Assembly (NCBI GenBank): GCA_030038695.1
Contig: JASHSN010000133.1
Span: forward strand, 1 to 6,745
Direction: 5' to 3'
Source: Nitrososphaeraceae archaeon
GTDB taxonomy: Archaea; Thermoproteota; Nitrososphaeria; Nitrososphaerales; Nitrososphaeraceae
DNA: 6,745 nt
The notes below the pieces were generated by a model, which worked only from the letters and a program-made list of their open reading frames with translations, made no database searches and was not told the origin of the DNA. Numbering within the stretch: the first letter of the stretch is position 1; each line of letters opens with the position of its first letter. Below are positions 1 to 5,304 of the stretch, piece by piece. Both the position numbers and the translations under genes were made by a program.

Positions 1-261
1 AAGTGTGAAGAGTTCTGCATATTGGCCAATAAACATTCTCGGCCCGAGGAAGCCAAAAAAACGCTAGCCATTGCTCGTGTTATTTTTTTCAATAATAGAG
101 ATTAGAAATTCTTGGGTAAACAGTTGGACCAGCTCCATAAGCTGGACAGGATGAAATCTGGTTCAGCACAGACTATATCTTTTAACAACATACTAAGTTG
201 TGGAATGTCCTATAATCCAACAACACTTATGAGATATACTGAAGTCATCAGATGTGCCTGA
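1..261 (+). pseudogene. Possible decayed or interrupted gene, 5' end outside window
   Basis: Reading frame 1 is open from the first base to a TAG at 103-105 (34 codons). It then continues in the same frame for 51 more sense codons, to a TGA at 259-261. The encoded text is hydrophilic and protein-like: the first part includes RPEEAKKTLAIAR, the second includes MSYNPTTLMRYTEVIR. The second half faintly recalls small archaeal winged-helix domains (a helix, then an SY..L..Y recognition-helix pattern), but that resemblance is my inference. The pieces may be one gene broken by a stop, or the tail of one protein followed by a short unrelated ORF; a TTG at 112 and an ATG at 151 could start the latter. 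An 85-codon stretch with a single stop could also arise by chance at this base composition. I do not recognise a family, and confidence is low. Confidence 0.3.
129..145. repeat. Short perfect inverted repeat
   Basis: CCAGCT at 129-134 and AGCTGG at 140-145 form a perfect 6-bp stem around a 5-base loop (CCATA). It lies inside the possible decayed frame, so it may be incidental. No T-tract follows, so it is not terminator-like. Confidence 0.3.
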
Positions 262-438
262 TTACAAATAGTAGCATTTTTACATAATATTTCTGCCAGG
301 AAACTTCTTTAGAAATCTTTCATTAGAGTGGCAAAAACTAATTTCAGATAAGAAGACGTATTCAGAATTCATCAAACCAGATTTTCATTCCGCGATAACA
401 AGATAGATCTTAGAATTTCCGTTGCAATATTTTGAGTC
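262..438. other. Gene-free stretch before the 142-codon minus-strand gene
   Basis: I see no protein-like frame and no tRNA-like pattern here. The run CAAAAAC near 332-338 reads as a T5 tract on the minus strand, about 100 nt past the stop of the 439-855 gene. It could serve as a U-rich archaeal terminator, but it is weak. Confidence 0.4.
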
Positions 439-855
439 TCATTCAAGGTTATAAACCTCTCTAACTGCACAACCGTATCCAAGACTAATCTTCTTATGCA
501 TATATTGCATATGTCTAGAATGGATCCAATAAGCATCCGCACGTTTCGTTAGAAGGCCTTTCGCTACTAGGGCTATTAAAAATCCGGATAATTTTACTGG
601 TTGGATTTCATATACTTCACAGAGTTTGTGCATTTTTACTCTGTATTCTTGTACTACAAAGTATGGACGGTCGTTTTCAAGTATCAGTGGCCATACTACC
701 AATTCCCATATCATCCTAAGGAAATTTTCAGTAGAATCTTTAGATTTTCTTTTGCCGCCTTCCACTTTCCCATGATTATCTGGACTGTATATCGGATTTT
801 CATCCTCTTTCAATCTAGTTTCTTTGCGTATTCTATGTCTACGCAGAAGACGCAT
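439..855 (-). CDS. Hypothetical basic protein with a probable winged-helix C-terminus
   Basis: A protein of 138 aa from the ATG at 855; a TTG at 867 would add four residues. The ATG is preferred because a TATA-like box is centred about 27 nt upstream, which predicts a leaderless mRNA. The first 40 residues are strongly basic and probably disordered (repeated R, K and H). Residues 45-75 contain a hydrophobic helix (FLRMIWELVVWPLIL). The rest reads as a small DNA-binding fold: a helix around IQPVKLSGFLIALVAKG, then a short wing-like strand ending in AYWIHSR. That ending resembles KMYWLHPRS in the 130-aa winged-helix regulator at the other end of this window. The opposite frame (601-900) is a Phe/Tyr-rich shadow. 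I do not recognise a named family. DNA binding is inferred, and an ordinary hypothetical protein is the safe reading. Confidence 0.65.
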   Translation of the reverse strand: MRLLRRHRIRKETRLKEDENPIYSPDNHGKVEGGKRKSKDSTENFLRMIWELVVWPLILENDRPYFVVQEYRVKMHKLCEVYEIQPVKLSGFLIALVAKGLLTKRADAYWIHSRHMQYMHKKISLGYGCAVREVYNLE

Positions 856-876
856 TTTGATACACAACCTTGTTTC

Positions 877-886
877 AAAATAAATT
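877..886 (-). promoter_or_regulatory. TATA-like box for the 439-855 gene
   Basis: Read on the minus strand, this is AATTTATTTT, centred about 26-27 nt before the ATG at 855. Archaeal TATA boxes sit at about -26 from the transcription start, so transcription would begin at or next to the start codon. This supports the ATG at 855 over the TTG at 867. The motif is only moderately close to the archaeal consensus. Confidence 0.4.
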
Positions 887-1044
887 CCTTTTTATTTTGA
901 CTACTCTAATTTGTGTCTGTATTCGAAAAGAAAGGAAAAACACTAGAAATCGACTAGCTACTGGGGACAACTTGACTTACAGAACGGATTATGGTACAAC
1001 AACTATTGAAACTACGGTTGAATATAGAGTACAATAACTTCCCT

Positions 1045-1233
1045 TCACGTATAGTTCTCCGTATCTGTTTGCATATCATGGTTTTGAAGACAGTTCAAAA
1101 TAATCCGATGTAGTCTACAACTGGTATATCCTCTCGGATTGGTAATACCACATTCCCTATTGTTAATGATGTTCAAATATAATATGCTTGCAATCTTCCT
1201 ATCAAGACCATTAAAATCCCGTTCTCGACGCAT
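1045..1233 (-). CDS. Doubtful small ORF, 62 aa
   Basis: ATG at 1233, TGA at 1045-1047. The composition is protein-like: an N-terminal RRERDFNGLDRKIASILY helix, a middle segment GITNPRGYTSCRLHRII, and a polar tail. No larger gene overlaps it, so it is not an obvious shadow. Against it, there is no Shine-Dalgarno motif, and the nearest TATA-like string (CTATAT at about 1240-1245) lies too close to the ATG to drive a leaderless start there. It has two cysteines and no recognisable motif. It could be a genuine small protein, a remnant of a longer gene, or chance. Confidence 0.3.
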   Translation of the reverse strand: MRRERDFNGLDRKIASILYLNIINNRECGITNPRGYTSCRLHRIILNCLQNHDMQTDTENYT

Positions 1234-1381
1234 GGACCCATATAGCGAGGGCTAGGAGGGCAATTTCTAGAGCTAGCCAGACCTAAGTTGAAAATCGCTT
1301 CCTAGACGTTTTTGCTCTTTTTAACGGACGTCTGCGCTGCAAAGTGTAAACGGGATTCTATGAGCTGCAAATCTTGACTTC
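1234..1381. other. Intergenic stretch downstream of the methyltransferase
   Basis: No gene is seen. The plus strand has an AGGAGGG string (about 1253-1259) that would be a strong ribosome-binding site, but no start codon follows at a usable distance. AGACGT at 1304-1309 and ACGTCT at 1328-1333 form a 6-bp inverted repeat around a T-rich loop. Its significance is unclear. Confidence 0.35.
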
Positions 1382-2104
1382 TCACTGATCAAGGGCATTA
1401 CGTGTTAAACATAGCATCTTGTTGCTATCTTTCTGAAACTCAAATGGAACCGGTACTATGTCACAGGCAATTCCGTATTGCTTCTTTAAAACATAAAGCA
1501 AATCAGGCATACGTTCATAGGGTCTGGAACTTGACTTTTGCAAAGGATAGATTCTAACTTCTCCAGAGCATACCCTAAAAAGTTCTATAACAGAAGATAA
1601 AATGAATGGGAATTCAAATTTATGAGCGTAAGAAAAGAGGAAGTGTCCACATAATACTAGATCAAAGCTTCTATCATCAAACGGTAATTTTGGTAACTGT
1701 GCTTTTACGTAACGTGTTTTTCCAGTTCCAAGTTTGTAATCAGATATAAACTGTTTCAAGGCAAGTTTCCTGTAATTCCTTAATTCTTCTAGAGATGAAT
1801 AAAAATCCCATTTGTAGAGGTCAAGAGAGCGGGACATACCCTCTACAACATATTCGATGTCCTTTTCTCCTTGTTCCTGCAATATTTTTGGATCGTTGTC
1901 AAATAAAGGGTCACATCCAACAGTATTAATCCCATGTTTATTGTGAGCTTCAGCGACGAAAGAGGATGCACCTGAAGGACAATCCAAAATCTTGTACTTT
2001 TTGAGGTGATCAATATAGTCAATACGAAACATACGAATATATTCAGATAAGGTTCGGCCGTAAAACGCGATTCTATCTAATTCAGGTCGATCCGTGTTCG
2101 TCAT
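1382..2104 (-). CDS. Class I SAM-dependent methyltransferase
   Basis: A protein of 240 aa starting at ATG 2104. It has a Rossmann-type methyltransferase layout. Motif I is ILDCPSGASSFVAEA at residues 39-53, the glycine-containing SAM loop. The acidic residue that binds the ribose of SAM is D65 in VGCDPLF. The motif IV-like strand and preceding loop are LPFDDRSFDLVLCGHFLF at 140-157. After these come an amphipathic helix (FILSSVIELFRVC) and a strand (GEVRIYPL) typical of the second half of the fold. Residues 70-130 form a helical insertion between motif II and the next strand. No substrate-specific domain, membrane segment or metal site is visible, so the substrate (small molecule, RNA or protein) cannot be named. 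The protein is probably cytoplasmic. It is flanked by long gaps and appears monocistronic. The fold call is firm; the specific activity is unknown. Confidence 0.85.
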   Translation of the reverse strand: MTNTDRPELDRIAFYGRTLSEYIRMFRIDYIDHLKKYKILDCPSGASSFVAEAHNKHGINTVGCDPLFDNDPKILQEQGEKDIEYVVEGMSRSLDLYKWDFYSSLEELRNYRKLALKQFISDYKLGTGKTRYVKAQLPKLPFDDRSFDLVLCGHFLFSYAHKFEFPFILSSVIELFRVCSGEVRIYPLQKSSSRPYERMPDLLYVLKKQYGIACDIVPVPFEFQKDSNKMLCLTRNALDQ

Positions 2105-2147
2105 TTTTTCGCAGCTACTAACTCGACTAGTGACTCAGACTGTGTTT

Positions 2148-2157
2148 CATATTAATC
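2148..2157 (-). promoter_or_regulatory. Candidate TATA box for the methyltransferase gene
   Basis: The minus strand reads GATTAATATG here, centred about 48 nt before ATG 2104. A transcription start about 26 nt downstream would leave a leader of roughly 20 nt. No Shine-Dalgarno motif precedes the ATG (GCTGCGAAAA). The call is weak. Confidence 0.3.
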
Positions 2158-2436
2158 ATAGTATTCACACGAATTCCGTATCTTCAGACGATTGGATTTT
2201 CCTCGGTTTCACAGCCCGACAGAGTGTGTGATTTAATATGATGGATATACTTGATTTCGATTTTTTTTATTTTACTCTATATTCCTATTATAGTATTGCA
2301 AGGACTTCATATGCTGCCTCACAAACCGATATTGAAGATCGCGCTTCACGACGCGTTCGCAAGACTCATTGGCTTTCTGGATATGAACATACTATAACAT
2401 TTAATAATATTATGTGTGAGTTATAGAACCCTCTAG

Positions 2437-2452
2437 TGATCACGCGTGGTCA
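2437..2452. promoter_or_regulatory. 16-bp near-palindrome, possible protein-binding site
   Basis: TGATCACGCGTGGTCA differs from its own reverse complement at a single symmetric pair, which would be a G-T pair in RNA. Such sites often bind dimeric regulators, but no adjacent gene clearly uses it. Function is unproven. Confidence 0.3.
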
Positions 2453-2476
2453 TATCTTTGCCTGTAAGTAGTGTGT

Positions 2477-2513
2477 GCCAGCCGTCTGTCCGGCTCGGTA
2501 GCTGAGGGCTTTT
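2477..2513 (+). other. GC-rich hairpin followed by T4
   Basis: AGCCG (2480-2484) pairs with CGGCT (2491-2495) around a 6-base loop. An outer GCC (2477-2479) can pair with GGC (2507-2509), and TTTT follows. The segment 2471-2510 is about two-thirds G+C, in clear contrast with its AT-rich surroundings. It could be a structured RNA element or a terminator-like hairpin. Archaeal termination normally needs only U-tracts, so terminator is not the preferred reading. Confidence 0.3.
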
Positions 2514-2518
2514 AAATA
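2511..2518 (+). promoter_or_regulatory. Consensus archaeal TATA box with no obvious gene
   Basis: TTTAAATA matches the classical archaeal box A pattern exactly. Transcription would start near 2540, about 200 nt before radA. It could drive a non-coding RNA or a long-leader radA transcript. The ATG at 2532 lies too close to be a leaderless start. Confidence 0.3.
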
Positions 2519-2705
2519 AGTCGATTCCTATATGCTTTCTCCGCCTTCCTATAAGCTTTCGCTTCTCCGGAGTAATAAGATCTTACATCAGACTACGTTG
2601 ACACGAGTGGTTCCGTTGTCTTCAAAATATTACGGCTGATCGGGTTTTTATATGTGATTCGTCCAACGAGTTCTCCACCCCCTCCCTACTCCTTTGGTAC
2701 TTTTC

Positions 2706-2715
2706 AATATTAATA
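2706..2715 (+). promoter_or_regulatory. TATA-like box for radA
   Basis: AATATTAATA is centred about 30 nt before the TTG at 2741. This places the transcription start within a few bases of that codon, which supports a near-leaderless radA mRNA and the TTG start. Confidence 0.4.
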
Positions 2716-2740
2716 CAACCACTAGAAATACAGTGGTGAT

Positions 2741-3826
2741 TTGACAGATAGCAATACAAGTGAACCATCTCCAATGATTAAGGAGCAAAGGTCTACACCT
2801 GAGGCGGATACAGATATCATAAACCTTGAACTCCAGGATATTGAAGGTATTGGTCCTACTACCGCAAAGAAGCTCAAAGATGCAGGTATTCTATCAGTAA
2901 TGGATTTGGCAGTTGCAAGTTCTGACGAGTTGGCTGTAGATATTAATGCTTCAAGAGAAAGCGCTGCCACATTTATTATGGCTGCGCAGAAACTTCTCAG
3001 AGATTCCCGAATAATAGAAAAGGAATTTCTTACTGCAGATATTGCTCTTGAAAAAAGGAGATCAATGCTTAGATGCTCCACAGGTTCTCAGACATTGGAT
3101 GAACTTTTGCTTGGTGGAGTAGAAACACAAGCGGTAACTGAATTCTACGGGGAATTTGGTTCTGGTAAATCACAGATATGTCATACGTTGTGTGTTACGG
3201 CTAGACAGCCGATTCAATCAGGCGGAATGGACACTGGTGTAATATACATAGACACAGAAGGAACTTTTAGACCTGAAAGAGTGGAGCAGATAGCTAGAGC
3301 TAGAGGTCTTGATCACGCGCACATATTGAAGAGCATTGCAGTATGTAAAGTCTACAATAGTTCTCATCTAGAACTAATAATCAAAGACCTTGGAAAATAC
3401 GTCAACGATTTTAACGCTAAATTGGTGATAATTGACGGAATAATCTCCTTGCATAGAGCAGAATTTGCAGGGAGAGGTACATTAGCAGATAGACAGCAAA
3501 GACTCAATAGCATGTTGCATAAGATTATAAGGTTAGCAGAGATTTTCAACATTGCAGTAGTTATCACAAATCAGGTTCAGTCAGCTCCAGACACCTTCTT
3601 CGGAGATCCTACGAAAGCAGCTGGCGGAAACATATTAGCGCATTCTTCAACCTATCGAATATATCTGAGAAAGTCAGGAGAGAACAGGCTAGCGAAGGTG
3701 ATGGACTCGCCATATCATCCGTACTCCGATACAAGATTTACGATAAATGAGAAAGGGGCGGATGACATTGAGGAAGAGACCTCATCGAAAAGGAACAAGA
3801 AAGGGAGCAAAGCTACAGATGATTAA
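2741..3826 (+). CDS. radA: DNA repair and recombination protein RadA
   Basis: The archaeal RecA/Rad51-family recombinase, which forms ATP-dependent filaments on single-stranded DNA and catalyses strand exchange. It is 361 aa from TTG 2741; the frame is closed upstream by TAG 2723-2725, and ATG 2774 would shorten it by 11 residues. In order: an acidic N-terminus; a helix-hairpin-helix domain at about 30-85 (IEGIGPTTAKKLKDAGI); the FLTA polymerisation motif (96-99); Walker A GEFGSGKS (137-144); IDTEGTFRPER (170-180) with probable catalytic E173; Walker B LVIIDG (228-233); L1 around AGRGTLADRQQRL (243-255); L2 through NQVQSAPDTFFGDP (277-290) and KAAGG (292-296); and the ATP-cap region MDSPYHP (321-327). 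A charged Lys/Glu tail ends it. Oddities: Walker B has D-G where D-S is usual, L2 has TKAAGG where a Pro-Ile-Gly-Gly form is usual, and Walker A ends in GKS rather than GKT. The fold is certain; whether this is the housekeeping copy or a paralogue is open. Confidence 0.96.
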   Translation: MTDSNTSEPSPMIKEQRSTPEADTDIINLELQDIEGIGPTTAKKLKDAGILSVMDLAVASSDELAVDINASRESAATFIMAAQKLLRDSRIIEKEFLTADIALEKRRSMLRCSTGSQTLDELLLGGVETQAVTEFYGEFGSGKSQICHTLCVTARQPIQSGGMDTGVIYIDTEGTFRPERVEQIARARGLDHAHILKSIAVCKVYNSSHLELIIKDLGKYVNDFNAKLVIIDGIISLHRAEFAGRGTLADRQQRLNSMLHKIIRLAEIFNIAVVITNQVQSAPDTFFGDPTKAAGGNILAHSSTYRIYLRKSGENRLAKVMDSPYHPYSDTRFTINEKGADDIEEETSSKRNKKGSKATDD

Positions 3827-4244
3827 GTGACAGATACTTCGTGTTCATTAAACGGGTCCATGAGCGGTATAACTCTTAAGGTGAGTGGTAAATCAAAGTT
3901 TTTGCATGGAATTTGACGTCAATCCAAAACATATAATCCAGTATGCAAAGTCTACAGGAAGCAAGCTAGTCTACAGGAAGTCAAATTCTCCCTCAAATTC
4001 TATTAGGACATCGCATGACATGTTGTATCCAAATACCCTTAGTTTCTAGGAATGTTATAGAATGTCACTTTATAGTTCGCATTTGTACATGCACCTTATC
4101 TCTAAGATTGTGTTATATGTCAAGCATGCATTGTTAATATACCGTTTGTTGTACAAAAAAAGTTATGGAACCGGCGGTGGCTCGACTAAAATTGAAATAT
4201 GAGAAGGGTGGCATACGACTATAAGCGGATTCAGCAGAGACATC
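3827..4244. other. Gene-free region between radA and the TPR gene
   Basis: No convincing gene in 418 bp. It contains a perfect 10-bp palindrome TTGACGTCAA (3913-3922), two sets of short direct repeats (3949-3980 and 3981-4001), and a TATA-like CTTTATAG (4068-4075). A 37-codon frame runs from ATG 4089 to TGA 4200-4202, in the same frame as the TPR gene that follows. A T5 run near 3899-3903 could terminate radA transcription. Confidence 0.4.
3949..3980 (+). repeat. Direct repeat, 13 bp twice, 19-bp period
   Basis: AGTCTACAGGAAG occurs at 3949-3961 and again at 3968-3980. A second pair, TCAAATTCT, follows at 3981-3989 and 3993-4001. No mobile element or CRISPR pattern is attached. This may be slippage or a tandem binding site. 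Confidence 0.5.
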
Positions 4245-5144
4245 ATGGCGCACCTTGTTGCAAAATGTATTAATGCCGACAGAAAACTTGTTGTAACTAA
4301 TTCAACATCTGAGGATTGCGAAACACTAAAGAAAATTCAAGGTATTTCAACAGAGTTAAATGCGATTGAAAAAGGCGTTGTGTCAAGAGAAGAATTTAAT
4401 GGTCTGCGAGAAGCAGTTAACGAACTTAAGAACCTACTAGTAAGAAATCGGGCGGATTTGATCAAAGCAGGTGATGTTCAAATTTCTCTTACTTTACTGT
4501 CCTTAAAACATATCATAGTTGAAGGTAATGAATACTTATATAAACGCAATTATTCTATGGCACTTCACCATTACGGTCAGGCTATCGAGATAGATCCTAA
4601 TAATAGTGATGCATGGAATAATAAAGGGATCGCTCTTCATAATCTCAGAAAATTCAAAGAAGCCATAGACTGCTGTGATATGGCTATAAGGATAAACCCT
4701 AATTATGCTGATGCATGGAACAACAAAGGTGTTTCGCTTGGGAAATTGGGTAAATACAAAGAAGCCATTGAATGCACTGACAGAGCTGTAAAAATAGATC
4801 CTAATTATATCAAAGCATGGAATAATAAAGGGATCGCTCTTCATAATCTCAGAAAATTCAAAGAAGCCATAGACTGCTGTGATATGGCTATAAGGATAAA
4901 CCCTAATTATGCTGATGCATGGAACAACAAAGGTGTTTCTCTTGGGAAATTGGGTAAATACAAAGAAGCTATACAATGCTATGATATGGCCATAGATCTA
5001 GACCAGAACTTTGCCCGTGCTTGGAATAACAAAGGCAATGCTCTCCGTGTCTTAGGAGAACAAAATGAGGCAAATCGATGTTTCTCTAGAGTAAGGAGCT
5101 TGGGTTTGAAACCGTTTTTGCGGATTTTTGGTACCAATTTGTAA
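4245..5144 (+). CDS. Tetratricopeptide-repeat (TPR) protein
   Basis: A protein of 299 aa from ATG 4245; the frame is closed upstream by TGA 4200-4202. Residues 1-87 are helical and charged with no recognised domain (ETLKKIQGISTELNAIEKG, then REAVNELKNLL), possibly a short coiled coil. From about residue 88 there are six 34-residue TPR units: 88-121, 122-155, 156-189, 190-223, 224-257 and a more divergent 258-291. They carry the typical AWNNKG, L..L.K..EAI and A...DPN positions. TPR solenoids are protein-protein interaction scaffolds, so a partner exists but cannot be named. There is no signal peptide or membrane helix, so it is probably cytoplasmic. Units 2-3 and 4-5 are near-identical at DNA level, a recent 204-bp duplication. 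No Shine-Dalgarno motif precedes the ATG; CTATAAG at 4219-4225 is a possible TATA box for a leaderless start. The next gene is convergent. Confidence 0.9.
   Translation: MAHLVAKCINADRKLVVTNSTSEDCETLKKIQGISTELNAIEKGVVSREEFNGLREAVNELKNLLVRNRADLIKAGDVQISLTLLSLKHIIVEGNEYLYKRNYSMALHHYGQAIEIDPNNSDAWNNKGIALHNLRKFKEAIDCCDMAIRINPNYADAWNNKGVSLGKLGKYKEAIECTDRAVKIDPNYIKAWNNKGIALHNLRKFKEAIDCCDMAIRINPNYADAWNNKGVSLGKLGKYKEAIQCYDMAIDLDQNFARAWNNKGNALRVLGEQNEANRCFSRVRSLGLKPFLRIFGTNL
4611..4969 (+). repeat. Tandem 204-bp duplication inside the TPR gene
   Basis: Bases 4611-4765 recur at 4815-4969 with one difference (G4736 versus T4940). The first 125 bases are identical, including synonymous positions. The period of 204 bp is exactly two TPR units (68 codons), so the frame is preserved. 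Identity at silent sites indicates recent duplication or gene conversion, not selection on protein alone. Confidence 0.95.
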
Positions 5145-5304
5145 CAAAAAGTATCACTATTCAATTTACCTTAGCATGACAAAGTATCACTTATCATTCA
5201 AGTGGTATACTTATATATTTATATTTTGTGTTGTCATGCTTCGAAAGCATCTTTCACCTACAGCTTGTTGTCATCCAAACCAAACTTGGTGTGTGAGGAT
5301 TACA
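5145..5304. terminator. Convergent intergenic region with U-rich tracts on both strands
   Basis: Two genes end tail to tail here. For the plus strand, a T-rich stretch lies at about 5211-5228 (TTATATATTTATATTTTG). For the minus strand, AACAAAAAG at 5143-5151 gives a T5 tract. ATGCTT (5236-5241) and AAGCAT (5245-5250) form a 6-bp hairpin with a 3-base loop. Archaeal RNA polymerase terminates at U-tracts, so a bidirectional terminator zone is plausible. Exact stop points are unknown. Confidence 0.4.
5148..5201 (+). repeat. Imperfect direct repeat, 33-bp spacing
   Basis: AAAGTATCACT occurs at 5148-5158 and 5181-5191. Each copy is followed by an ATTCAA, so the related stretch covers about 17-21 bases per copy. 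It lies just past the TPR stop codon. Function unknown. Confidence 0.45.

Larger units (their letters stand above)
2105..2740. other. Long region with no convincing protein gene, upstream of radA
   Basis: This 636-bp gap holds two short frames I do not accept as genes: 2238-2426 (+), 62 codons with an aromatic-rich N-terminus, and 2532-2639 (+), 35 codons. It also holds a 16-bp near-palindrome (2437-2452), a GC-rich hairpin followed by T4 (2477-2513), a perfect TTTAAATA box (2511-2518), a CTCCGGAG palindrome (about 2565-2572) and the probable radA promoter (2706-2715). I see no tRNA. A structured non-coding RNA or a long radA regulatory region is possible. Confidence 0.45.

Noticed and set aside
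601..900. Plus-strand ORF of 99 codons
   Set aside because: It is antisense to the better minus-strand gene at 439-855 and is extremely rich in Phe, Tyr and Trp, typical of a shadow frame.
1253..1275. AGGAGGG as a ribosome-binding site on the plus strand
   Set aside because: No ATG, GTG or TTG follows at a usable distance before a stop.
2238..2426. Plus-strand ORF of 62 codons
   Set aside because: It has no ribosome-binding site and its nearest TATA-like string abuts the ATG. The aromatic-rich start and mixed remainder show no recognisable motif. Chance is not excluded, so it is only described within the gap.
2481..2530. tRNA-like look (TAGCTGAGG followed by TCGATTCC)
   Set aside because: The D-arm-like and T-arm-like strings are much too close together for a tRNA, and no anticodon or acceptor stem can be drawn.
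2532..2639. 35-codon plus-strand frame after the TTTAAATA box
   Set aside because: The ATG lies only about 17 nt from the box centre, too close for a leaderless start. There is no ribosome-binding site and no motif.
2722..3081. Minus-strand ORF of 119 codons
   Set aside because: It is antisense to the 5' part of radA, whose identity is certain.
4611..4969. CRISPR-like or mobile repeat
   Set aside because: The repeats are in-frame TPR units with no spacers, terminal inverted repeats or transposase.
4536..4976. Minus-strand ORF of 146 codons
   Set aside because: It is a shadow of the TPR repeats. Its internal repetition simply mirrors the duplicated plus-strand DNA.
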